The notes under the pieces are model-generated. The model saw nothing but the letters and a program-made list of their open reading frames with translations. It was not told where the DNA came from and searched no databases. A program made the translations under genes and the position numbers. Shown here piece after piece: positions 16,933 through 24,358 of a stretch of DNA of 64,000 bases; position 1 is the first letter of the stretch; each line of letters opens with the position of its first letter. Source of the stretch: DAHVFK01 sp035310985 (lineage in GTDB: Bacteria > Pseudomonadota > Gammaproteobacteria > Burkholderiales > SG8-39); the NCBI GenBank assembly GCA_035310985.1, contig DATGDH010000058.1:62001-126000 (forward strand). Direction: 5' to 3'.

Positions 16933-17332
16933 CGCGATGAGATTGCCATATGGGTCCTTATACGCTGCATCGGGGTCGCACGCGGGCTGAAGGGATTTTT
17001 TTTCACCTACGTAGTTACCACGTGGTAAATCGTTGGGGTGGCTAGATGTGCGTCCGGACTCGGGTCCGCGTGTCGTAGGCTCCGCCTGCTGCTGGAAGCT
17101 CGTCCTCATTTGGTTCCTCGAAACCGGGTCTTTTCCGGCTGCGTCTCGAAGCTTGCGGGCGCGAGGTCTCAAGGAGCAAGGGAGGCCCAGTCCTAGGCGG
17201 CTGAGGACTGGGCGCCGTGGGACACGCTCGGGACAGTTCTGGGCAGTTCACCACAGCACTTGACCGCACAAGCGCCGTGATTTATCTACTGCAGGTGTCT
17301 GCTACGTGCTGTGGAAGTAGCTCAGGAGCGCG
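16933..17332. other. Non-coding stretch within the integration scar
   Basis: About 400 bases with no convincing gene. It holds a run of eight T residues near 16996-17003, a 14-base perfect palindrome at 17015-17028 and no tRNA 5' half. Some frames stay open, but their codons look like chance. Confidence 0.5.
17015..17028. promoter_or_regulatory. 14-base perfect palindrome, operator-like
   Basis: TTACCACGTGGTAA is a perfect inverted repeat with no spacer, about 83 bases upstream of the minus-strand gene starting at 16932. Its form suits binding of a dimeric regulator, but no regulator gene lies beside it, so the role is speculative. Confidence 0.35.
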
Positions 17333-17388
17333 ACTTTAAATCCTCTGGCCGAAAGGCCGTGGCGGTTCGACTCCGCCCCCGGGCACCA
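17333..17388 (+). pseudogene. 3' fragment of tRNA-Leu (second attachment-like repeat)
   Basis: Repeats tRNA-Leu from the anticodon loop through variable arm, T arm, acceptor 3' strand and CCA. The last 44 bases are identical and the preceding 12 carry two mismatches. No matching 5' half lies before it, so it cannot make a tRNA. This is the expected displaced 3' end at the far side of a tRNA-integrated element. Confidence 0.8.
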
Positions 17389-17414
17389 AAGCAGTGTAGG
17401 CCCCGCCTGCTACA

Positions 17415-17828
17415 TCAGGCGTTCGTGAGCTGCAGCCTGATGCAGTTTCGCCCGAATACGTATGCGTAATCCCTAGACGCGGCCATGCCCTTGGCAAGCA
17501 GCAGCCCAAGTCCGCCCACGGACCGGGTCTCCAGGGTTGTTGGCAACGGCGAGTCGGCCCTGGCGAACGGATTGAACGGCGGCGCCGTATCCTCGAACGC
17601 AATCGATACCTTCGCTTCATCTCCCGCGAGCGTCACCCAGACCGGTGCATCGCTCTCGCCGAGGTGTCCGTGGCGCACACAATTCGTGAACAATTCCTCG
17701 AGAATCAGGTTCAGCCGCAGGCAATTGTCCCGGTCCAGGCCGGTTTCTTTGCAGAAAGTCCCGAGGAATTCGCGTACTCTTTGCAAAGAGTCCAGCCGGG
17801 CCAGGAACATTGCAGAGCGCTTGGTCAT
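17415..17828 (-). CDS. RsbW-like anti-sigma factor / serine kinase (HATPase)
   Basis: 137-residue GHKL ATPase of the RsbW/SpoIIAB class, which phosphorylate STAS antagonists and bind a partner when the antagonist is phosphorylated. The N box is LILEELFTNCVRHG (about 41-54), with the Glu/Asn pair needed for ATP-Mg. The G1-type region FEDTAPPFNPF (about 79-89) and glycine loop SVGGLGLLLAKGM (about 103-115) follow. No transmembrane segment. It lies about 50 bases from, and divergent to, the FecR-domain gene, and 4 kb from a STAS gene and a SpoIIE phosphatase, completing a partner-switching set. The regulated target is not evident; no sigma factor gene is adjacent. Confidence 0.85.
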   Translation of the reverse strand: MTKRSAMFLARLDSLQRVREFLGTFCKETGLDRDNCLRLNLILEELFTNCVRHGHLGESDAPVWVTLAGDEAKVSIAFEDTAPPFNPFARADSPLPTTLETRSVGGLGLLLAKGMAASRDYAYVFGRNCIRLQLTNA

Positions 17829-17878
17829 TGACTGGGCATTATAGAATTCCCCGAAATCATAGCTTGCAGGAGGTCCAC

Positions 17879-18316
17879 ATGCGAATCCTTGCGTTATTGG
17901 CGGGCCTGGCGCTCGCTCTCCCGGCCTTCGCGGCCGATGTCGGACAGGTGAAGACTACGCACGGCACCGTGCACATCGAGCGTGGCGGTCAGAAGCTCGC
18001 CGTGACGCCCGGCATGAACGTGCAGCAATCCGATACCATCGTCACGGGCGCCGACGGCGCGGTAGGCGTGACGTTCAGCGATAACAGCCTATTGTCCGCT
18101 GGGCCGAATACCGTTCTGGCGATCGATCGCTATGCGTTCGACAGCACGACTCACGACGGCCTGTTCGACGCGTCGGTGCGCCAAGGCACGCTCGCGGTGG
18201 TCTCAGGCAACATCGTTAAGCAGACGCCGGGAGCCATGCGTATCCATACTCCGGCGTCGATCATGGGCGTGCGTGGAACCGAGTTCGTGGTGCGAGTGAA
18301 CGACGCCGGCCGCTGA
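17879..18316 (+). CDS. Exported FecR-domain protein
   Basis: 145 residues. Signal peptide of about 19 residues (hydrophobic LALLAGLALALPAFAA ending AFAAD), then a FecR domain: VKTTHGTVHIERGGQKLAVTP, DTIVTGADGAVGVTFSDNS and IHTPASIMGVRGTEFVV are characteristic. Unlike the membrane-anchored FecR of iron signalling, this one has no cytoplasmic anti-sigma part and should be free in the periplasm. ATG 17879 has an AGGAGG site; longer in-frame starts overlap the divergent kinase gene. Overlaps the OmpA-like gene by one base in an ATGA-type junction (TGATG). Confidence 0.85.
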   Translation: MRILALLAGLALALPAFAADVGQVKTTHGTVHIERGGQKLAVTPGMNVQQSDTIVTGADGAVGVTFSDNSLLSAGPNTVLAIDRYAFDSTTHDGLFDASVRQGTLAVVSGNIVKQTPGAMRIHTPASIMGVRGTEFVVRVNDAGR

Positions 18317-18921
18317 TGGGTGCGGCGATCCTCGCGGCGATCTTCGCTGCCTTCGTCTTCTTTGGCAGAGAGTCGCCGCGAGCTTATGACGAAACCGTCA
18401 TCATTCTCCCGCCACCGCCCGGCAAGTCCATTGGTGGCGTCGTCGTAACGCGGGGAACCGAAGAACATCTTCTAAACACGGCCTACGCCTCGAGTCGCAT
18501 CAGCGGAACTGGCGACGTGCATGTCGTGCAGTCGAACGCTTCCGAGGTGCACGCGTCCTTCTCCGACGTCATCGCGGCGCTGCCCCCGCGGCCGGCGAAG
18601 TTCATGCTCTATTTCGTCACGGGGAAGGATGTCCTGACTCCTGAATCCGAAATCGAGTTGCAGGAGGTATTGGCCGAAATGAAGAATCGCCCATCGCCCG
18701 ACGTGCTCGTGATCGGGCACACCGATACGCAGGGTGGGCTCGAGTCTAACGACGCGCTTTCGCTGCAGCGGGCCGAGCGAGTCAAGACCTTCCTGATCGG
18801 CATCGGCATTTCTCCCGAGCGCATCACGGTCGCCGGACGCGGCGAGCGTGAGCTCTTGATACCGACCGGGCCCAACGTCGACGAGCCGCGCAACCGGCGC
18901 GTGGAAATCAACGTTCGCTGA
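18316..18921 (+). CDS. OmpA-family membrane-anchored protein
   Basis: 201 residues. A single N-terminal hydrophobic helix (AAILAAIFAAFVFF) without a clear cleavage site suggests an inner-membrane anchor. The C-terminal half (about 95-201) is an OmpA peptidoglycan-binding domain with IGHTDTQGG, SLQRAERVKTFLIGIGI and the NRRVEINV end. The middle region has no recognised domain. Start ATG shares a base with the fecR-like stop. The last 14 bases overlap the 3' end of the convergent CHASE2-phosphatase gene. Anchoring to the cell wall next to an exported FecR protein suggests an envelope sensing or scaffolding role. Confidence 0.85.
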   Translation: MGAAILAAIFAAFVFFGRESPRAYDETVIILPPPPGKSIGGVVVTRGTEEHLLNTAYASSRISGTGDVHVVQSNASEVHASFSDVIAALPPRPAKFMLYFVTGKDVLTPESEIELQEVLAEMKNRPSPDVLVIGHTDTQGGLESNDALSLQRAERVKTFLIGIGISPERITVAGRGERELLIPTGPNVDEPRNRRVEINVR

Positions 18922-20854
18922 GCGCGCGGCGCGCGCGTCGCAGACACAGAAGCGTGATGTCGTCCGACGGGGCCGCGCCGCCGACGAACCGGGCGACCGC
19001 GTCGCGCACCTCCGTCAAGACCTGTGCGGTAGGCGCGCCGGCAGGAAGCGCCGCGAGCGCCCCCTCGAGCCGTTGGGCACCGAACAATGTGCCGCGCGAA
19101 TCCATCGCCTCAGTCACACCGTCGGTCACGACGCATAGCCACTCCTCTGGCGCCAGCGGCCGGCGGCGCGTGTGGTACGGGTAGCCCGCAATGACGCACA
19201 GCGGGGGACCGTCGGCAAGCTCGAAGCGTTGTAGCGAGCCGTCGCGGCGCTTGGCGTATGGCGGCTGATGGCCGGCGTTGCAGTACTCGAGGTCGCCGGA
19301 ACGCGCGTCGAAAATGCCGGCAAAGACCGAAACGAACAGCGACTCCGGATTCTCTCGGCTGATCTCCGCACTTGCGCGGCTGACGATGTCGCCGATGTCC
19401 CCAGGCATGCGCAGGGCGGCGCTCTTGAGCAGGGTCTTGGACAGAGCCATGAACAGGCTGGCTGGCAGCCCCTTGCCGGAGACATCTGCGATCACGAAAA
19501 ACAGCCGGTCCGCATCCAGCATGAAGCAGTCGTAGAAATCGCCGCCTACGATGCGCGCAGGCTCCAGCGAGGCGGCGAGCGAAAAGCGCTCCTCGTGCGC
19601 GAACAACTCGCCAGGCATGGGCAGCAATCCCATCTGAATGCGACGTGCTGCCTGCAACTCGCCTTCCATGCGCTCCGCCGCGTCACGCAACGCTCGACGC
19701 TGCCGATCGGCCTCCGAGAGCGTCGCGGCTAGAACAGTTCCATAGATCAACGTTGCCCCGAGCGCTGGCGACGCGACGTCGATCAAGGATCCAAGATGGA
19801 ACGAGAACAGGCCTATAGCAGCGAGGCTCGCGAGCAGGCAAACGAACAACACCGCCGAAGCCCAGGCCCGCAGCATCGGCACGAATACGATCATCAGCGC
19901 GCCGGAGGCGATGAGCAGTCCGATTTCGATTGCGTGCGCTTTGGGCGCGCGGATTAGGAATTGACCATCGAATATCTGCTCGAGCAGCTGCTGATGCAGC
20001 TGGACTCCGGGCACGCTGGAGCCAAGCGGCGTCGCCTTCCGGTCCTGCAGGCCCAGGCCGGTCACTCCGACCAGCACGAGCTTGCCGCGCAGAAGAGCGG
20101 GATCGACACGGCCCGCGAGGACGGCCGCGGCCGAGACGGGGCGGTACTCTTCGTGCGGACTGAAGTAGAGCCAGGCGCTGCCGTCGCGTTGCATCGGTAT
20201 CGTGACGTCGCCGAGGCGCAGTGTCAGCAAGCCGTCGCCGCGTCGCGCTACGGTCAACGCTGGAATCCCAGAGGCAACGCGCAGCATCTCGACGCCAAGC
20301 GCGGGGACGTAGGTATCGCTGACTCGCGCGATGAGCGTCACGCGCCGCACGACGCGGTTGTCTTCCTTCGCGTTGATGAGGCCGTGCCCCGCGGCTTCGG
20401 AGTCGATTTGAGGCAGGCTCTGCAGATGCCCGAGAAAGTCTTCCAGTGCCTGCGGCGGCGGCGTCTTCCACAAAAATGGCGGGGCGGTCGCACGATCGGG
20501 CAGGGCGGCTTGGGGGCGCGGCAAGCCCGCGACCCCTAGGACCACGCGGTTACCTCTGATTGCGCCGGCCAAGGCCGCGTCGCCCGAGCCATCCGGGCTG
20601 TAGCGGTCATGCTCCGCGAACAGCACGTCGACCCCGATCGCTGCTGGTTGATATGCCTCGATGCGCCGCAGCAGCCGGGCCGTCAGCTCGCGCGGCCATG
20701 GCCATTGGCCGTACTCCGCGAGTGCCTCCTCGTCGATCGCGACAGCCTCCGCCGGCGTCGACCTGCGTTCGCGCGGCAGCAGGCGCTGGTAGCCGTCGAA
20801 CAAGGCATTGCGCAGGATTTTAACCTGCGGCGGGGCAACGGCGAGCAGTACCAC
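18908..20854 (-). CDS. CHASE2-SpoIIE transmembrane serine phosphatase
   Basis: Receptor phosphatase expected to dephosphorylate the STAS protein of the same operon. CHASE2 sensory domain about residues 20-290 (DEEALAEYGQWPWPRELTA, IGVDVLFAEHD), three membrane helices about 300-375, a short coiled linker (ERMEGELQAARRIQMGLLP), then a SpoIIE/PP2C domain with metal-binding aspartates in GGDFYDCF, IADVSGKGLPASL and VTDGVTEAMD. GTG 20854 is the first standard start but cuts into the expected N-terminal membrane helix. The frame is open upstream without ATG, GTG or TTG; a CTG at 20908 would overlap the upstream stop as CTGA and restore the helix. Function well supported, start uncertain. Confidence 0.88.
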   Translation of the reverse strand: MVLLAVAPPQVKILRNALFDGYQRLLPRERRSTPAEAVAIDEEALAEYGQWPWPRELTARLLRRIEAYQPAAIGVDVLFAEHDRYSPDGSGDAALAGAIRGNRVVLGVAGLPRPQAALPDRATAPPFLWKTPPPQALEDFLGHLQSLPQIDSEAAGHGLINAKEDNRVVRRVTLIARVSDTYVPALGVEMLRVASGIPALTVARRGDGLLTLRLGDVTIPMQRDGSAWLYFSPHEEYRPVSAAAVLAGRVDPALLRGKLVLVGVTGLGLQDRKATPLGSSVPGVQLHQQLLEQIFDGQFLIRAPKAHAIEIGLLIASGALMIVFVPMLRAWASAVLFVCLLASLAAIGLFSFHLGSLIDVASPALGATLIYGTVLAATLSEADRQRRALRDAAERMEGELQAARRIQMGLLPMPGELFAHEERFSLAASLEPARIVGGDFYDCFMLDADRLFFVIADVSGKGLPASLFMALSKTLLKSAALRMPGDIGDIVSRASAEISRENPESLFVSVFAGIFDARSGDLEYCNAGHQPPYAKRRDGSLQRFELADGPPLCVIAGYPYHTRRRPLAPEEWLCVVTDGVTEAMDSRGTLFGAQRLEGALAALPAGAPTAQVLTEVRDAVARFVGGAAPSDDITLLCLRRARRALSER

Positions 20855-20904
20855 GAGCGCGAGCAGCAGCCCGGCGCCTGCGTAACTCCGCGCGCCGCGC
20901 AGCT

Positions 20905-21861
20905 TCAGAGATCGATCTCCAGGCCGTCGTACGCCGCGACGACCTCAAGCCTGTGCTCTGCTCGCGTCAGCTCCTCGAAACGCCGCGTCTCGGCAAAAAT
21001 GCGCTCGACCGCCGCATCGTCGTACGCGGGCTCGTGATGAAACAAGGCCAACCGCTTCGCGCGGGCCATCTGGCACAGTTCGACGCCGATCACGTTGCTC
21101 GAATGTCCCCAGTCCGCCTTGACGGAAACGGCATCGGCGAGCGAGTACATGGCGTCGAACACCACCAGATCGGCATCGCGGAAGAATTGCACAAATTCCT
21201 CCGTCTGCGAGCGCTCTTCGAGCTTGTGCTCGGAATCGGTCGTGTACACGAACGACTTGCCGTTGGCCTCGAAGCGAAACCCATAGGAGGCGCCCGAGTG
21301 CTGCTGCAGCTTCGGAGTCACGCGTACGCCCGACACCGTCGCGGTTTCGCCGGGTGTGAGCAGAACGAACTCGATGTCCGCGGCGAGCTGGTCGAAGGTC
21401 ACCGGAAAACAGGGAGGGTCCTGCTGCAGCCGGAAGGCGTGTTCGAGGACCGCGTGGCAGCCGTAGATCCTGATCCTCGTTCCGGGGACGTACGCGGGAC
21501 CGAGAAACGGGAACCCCATGATGTGGTCCCAGTGCATGTGCGACATGAACACGTTTATGGTCGCTTCCTTGCCGGCCTGGCGTGCCAGCACATGCGCGCC
21601 GAACGCACGCGCGCCACTGCCCATGTCGCATACGAAATACTCGTCGCTGCCGGGCTCGAATTCGACGCATGCCGAGTGGCCGCCGAAAGTGCGGGCAAGG
21701 GAGAAGCCGAGGTGCCGATCGGCGAAGTCGCAGGCCTTCTCGAGCGTATCCAGTGACTGGCCGTTTGCCGCGACCAGGGCCAGCGCCAGGCGGTCGCGCA
21801 CGTCGCGCCATGTGAGGGACACCGGTATCGAGCCGCGCGTGCCCCAAAATCGGACGCGCAC
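20905..21861 (-). CDS. MBL-fold metallo-hydrolase
   Basis: 318 residues of the metallo-beta-lactamase superfamily. Begins MRVRFWGTRGSIPVS, typical of the RNase Z/phosphodiesterase-like branch. The metal-binding motif is SHMHWDHIMGFPF (about 107-119), with later ligands probably in TTDSEH and ALFHHEP. No signal peptide, so cytosolic. GTG start one base after the STAS stop. Sits between STAS and the CHASE2 phosphatase, so it may act on a signalling molecule, possibly a cyclic nucleotide, but substrate is unknown. Confidence 0.85.
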   Translation of the reverse strand: MRVRFWGTRGSIPVSLTWRDVRDRLALALVAANGQSLDTLEKACDFADRHLGFSLARTFGGHSACVEFEPGSDEYFVCDMGSGARAFGAHVLARQAGKEATINVFMSHMHWDHIMGFPFLGPAYVPGTRIRIYGCHAVLEHAFRLQQDPPCFPVTFDQLAADIEFVLLTPGETATVSGVRVTPKLQQHSGASYGFRFEANGKSFVYTTDSEHKLEERSQTEEFVQFFRDADLVVFDAMYSLADAVSVKADWGHSSNVIGVELCQMARAKRLALFHHEPAYDDAAVERIFAETRRFEELTRAEHRLEVVAAYDGLEIDL

Positions 21862-21862
21862 G

Positions 21863-22249
21863 TCACTCCCGCCCGTAGGCGGCGGCAGAATCGGGCGAGA
21901 GCGTGACGAGCGCCTCCCGCACCGTTGGGAAGGTATCGAATACCAGGTTAAAACGGCTGATCTGGAAGATCTCGGCCACTACGGGTTGCATGGCCGCGAT
22001 GACGATCTTGCTGCCGAGGGTTTTCGCTTCTTTGGCTGCGATCATGAAGCAACGCAGGCCCGCGCTCGATACGTAATCGAGTGCAGACAGGTCGAAGACG
22101 ATCCCGCCGCCGGCCCTCGCGCCCTCTTGCAGGAGCGGTTGCAGGGCCTCGCGGAAGGCCTCGCAGTTGTCGTGGTCGAGCCTGCCCGCCGGCGCCAGGA
22201 CCGTCGACGAGGCATAGCTGCGCTGCGTGAGGGTTACGTTCATCGTCAT
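21863..22249 (-). CDS. STAS-domain anti-sigma factor antagonist
   Basis: 128 residues, single STAS domain of the SpoIIAA/RsbV class. The core motif LDYVSSAGLRCFMIAAKEAK includes Ser61/Ser62, the expected phosphorylation site for an RsbW-type kinase. First gene of the minus-strand operon STAS - MBL hydrolase - CHASE2 phosphatase. A CATAAT -10-like box lies just upstream on the minus strand. With the kinase at 17.4 kb and the phosphatase at 18.9 kb it forms a complete partner switch. Confidence 0.9.
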   Translation of the reverse strand: MTMNVTLTQRSYASSTVLAPAGRLDHDNCEAFREALQPLLQEGARAGGGIVFDLSALDYVSSAGLRCFMIAAKEAKTLGSKIVIAAMQPVVAEIFQISRFNLVFDTFPTVREALVTLSPDSAAAYGRE

Positions 22250-22328
22250 GACCCGGACCGTATTCTATTATGAGCGGCGATGCGCGCCCAAGGAACGATG
22301 CACGTCGGAGGGGCACGCCGGCTCTGCA

Positions 22329-23570
22329 TCAGTCGTCCGCCTCGCCGGGCTCGTACAGCGCCTCGCGTCCGATGCGGTCGAGGCACAACTCCGCCGTCCA
22401 TGGCAGCATGAGCGCCCCGCAGCGCGAGTCGCGGTACAGCCGCTCGAGCGGCAGCGACTTGAGCATCGATTGGCCCCCGCAGGTGCGGATCGCCAGCCGG
22501 CACAGGTCGTTCGCGTTCTCCATGATCGCGTACTGCGCCGCGTAGGCGCGCAGCCGCGCGTCCTTGGGTGGATCGACGCGTGCATCGTCCAGCATGCGCA
22601 GGAACAGCGCCCGCGTCTGCTCCAGCTTGACGTGCATCTCCGCGACCGCAATCTGCTTGGTCGGATACATGCGACGCTTGACCGGCGGCATGCCCTCGAT
22701 CTCGCCGCGCAGGTATCTGACCGTAAACTCGTACGCTGCGATGGCGATGCCGAAGTAGGTGGGCGAAAGCGTGGTGAACATGTGCGGCCAGCGGTTCGCG
22801 GCCTGGTAGTAGACGCCGCGCGGCATCATCTGCGCTTCATCCGGCACGAACACATCCTTGAATAACAGCGTTCGCGAGACCGTGCCGCGCATGCCGAGGG
22901 GATCCCATTCGCCCGTGACGGTGAGGCCTGGCGCGTTGCCGGGGACCGCGACGTACAGGGTGTCGCGCATGCTGCGGTCCGGTTTGTCCTCGGTGCACAA
23001 TAGGCCGTAGTAATGGGCCGCGCCGGCGAGCGACGCGAAGATCTTCTTGCCGTTGATCGACCAGCCGCCGGCGACCTTCGTCGCGAGCGTGCCGAAGGGC
23101 GCTTTGCCGGCAGCCGCGGCGCTGCCCTCGGAGAAAGGCTGAGCGTAGATCGCCCCGTCCTTCACTACGCGCCCGAAGTGCAGCGCGCGGTGCGCCTCGT
23201 GCTCGCTCTTCTGCTCCGCTGTCATGTCGAGGTCGTCGGCAAGGATCCCGGGCCACAGCGTCGAGCAGGCGTGCATGTTGAAGGTGAGGGCGGTTGCGCC
23301 GCAGTGCTTGCCGATCGTCGCGGAGACGATGGCGTAGCTGCGCAGGTCGGCACCCATGCCGCCGAATCGCTGCGGCACGCACAGCCCGAGCAGGCCGGCC
23401 GCGCGCAGATCGTCGTAATTCTCGAACGGGAAGCTCGCCTCGCGGTCGTAGCGCGCGGCGCGCGCGGCGAATTTCGGTCCGAGCGACTCGGCGATCTCTA
23501 CCAAATCGCGCTGGCTGGCGTCGAGAGAATAGTTCGATCCGGTCACCGAATAGCGCGGGTCAATGCTCAT
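22329..23570 (-). CDS. Acyl-CoA dehydrogenase-family flavoprotein
   Basis: 413 residues with the three-part ACAD fold: helical N-terminal domain (DYDREASFPFENYDDLRAAG-like region near 41-60), beta middle domain (GWSINGKKIFASLAGAAHYY) and helical C-terminal domain ending RLYRDSRCGALMLPWTAELCLDRIGR. The family mainly oxidises acyl-CoAs, but several flavin monooxygenases share the fold. Its ATG overlaps the stop of an alpha/beta hydrolase gene, which in turn overlaps a NicX-like gene, so it is the third gene of a coupled catabolic operon. Family assignment is strong, substrate open. Confidence 0.85.
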   Translation of the reverse strand: MSIDPRYSVTGSNYSLDASQRDLVEIAESLGPKFAARAARYDREASFPFENYDDLRAAGLLGLCVPQRFGGMGADLRSYAIVSATIGKHCGATALTFNMHACSTLWPGILADDLDMTAEQKSEHEAHRALHFGRVVKDGAIYAQPFSEGSAAAAGKAPFGTLATKVAGGWSINGKKIFASLAGAAHYYGLLCTEDKPDRSMRDTLYVAVPGNAPGLTVTGEWDPLGMRGTVSRTLLFKDVFVPDEAQMMPRGVYYQAANRWPHMFTTLSPTYFGIAIAAYEFTVRYLRGEIEGMPPVKRRMYPTKQIAVAEMHVKLEQTRALFLRMLDDARVDPPKDARLRAYAAQYAIMENANDLCRLAIRTCGGQSMLKSLPLERLYRDSRCGALMLPWTAELCLDRIGREALYEPGEADD

Positions 23571-24358
23571 CGCTTACCTTGGAGGATGCGGCGCTCGAGG
23601 AAATCCCCGAGCACACGGTTGAATTCGTCGGGCTGGTCCATCGGGCCGAGGTGACCGCAATCCGAGAGCAGGGCGTACTCGGCGCCGGGGATCTTCTGCG
23701 CCATACGCTGCATGACCGCAGCCGGCGCGGTCCGATCTTCGGCGCCGGCGACGAGCAGGGTGGGCACGGCGATAGCGGGCAGCATCGCGCGCCGGTCGAA
23801 GGTGGTGAGCAGTGCCACCGCCTTGCGGTAGGTTGCAGCGGACACCCCGGCCATCAGGCGTTCCGCCCGCTCCAGGCCGCCGCGCTTCGACCTGGCGCCG
23901 CGCATCCCCGGCATCAGCCGGGCGGCGATGTCGGCCATGGTCTGGCCGGCATCGAGCGGGCCGATGCGGTCGGCGATGAACGCACGCTGGAACTCGCCGC
24001 CGGCGCCGCCGAACGCGGGGCTGGTGAAGGCGAGCACCAGAGCCCTGACCAGCTGGGGGAAGCGCGCATAGGCTTCCTGGGCGATGAAGCCGCCCATGCT
24101 GTGTCCAATAAGTACCACCGGCGCGCCGCCGAGGTGCTCGAGCAGGCCGCGCAGCGCATCGGCGACATGCTCGAAGTCGTAGGGCTCGACCAGCGCGCTC
24201 GCCCCGTAGCCCGGTTGGTCCCAGGCCACCGTATGCAGACCTCGCGCCGCAAAGTACGGCAGCTGGTCCTGCCAGACCGCGTGCCCGCCGCCGACGCCGT
24301 GCAGGAACACGAGCGTCGGCTCGCCGGCACCTTGCGCCACATGCTCCGGCACTGTCAT
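23567..24358 (-). CDS. Alpha/beta hydrolase, possibly NicD-like
   Basis: 263 residues of the alpha/beta hydrolase superfamily. Oxyanion region FLHGVGGGHAVW (about 18-29), nucleophile elbow GHSMGG with Ser87, acid in AGAEDRTAP, and catalytic His in DCGHLGPMDQP near 240. No signal peptide. ATG 24358 overlaps the preceding NicX-like gene (ATGA); a much longer open frame upstream is a shadow. In the nicotinate pathway NicD, also an alpha/beta hydrolase, deformylates the NicX product, so this gene could do the analogous step. That role is inferred from context only. Confidence 0.85.
   Translation of the reverse strand: MTVPEHVAQGAGEPTLVFLHGVGGGHAVWQDQLPYFAARGLHTVAWDQPGYGASALVEPYDFEHVADALRGLLEHLGGAPVVLIGHSMGGFIAQEAYARFPQLVRALVLAFTSPAFGGAGGEFQRAFIADRIGPLDAGQTMADIAARLMPGMRGARSKRGGLERAERLMAGVSAATYRKAVALLTTFDRRAMLPAIAVPTLLVAGAEDRTAPAAVMQRMAQKIPGAEYALLSDCGHLGPMDQPDEFNRVLGDFLERRILQGKR

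Larger units (their letters stand above)
16003..17388. mobile_element. Remnant of a tRNA-Leu-integrated element (about 1.34 kb)
   Basis: The segment is bounded by direct repeats of the tRNA-Leu 3' end. Between them lie two short genes of unknown function and non-coding sequence, against an otherwise dense housekeeping background. No integrase, excisionase or relaxase is visible, so if it was an integrative element it has been reduced to a scar. A local duplication without integration is the alternative. Confidence 0.55.

Noticed and set aside
16047..17332. Integrase or transposase within the tRNA-Leu repeats
   Set aside because: No frame shows tyrosine-recombinase or transposase motifs; the region only holds two short unknown genes.
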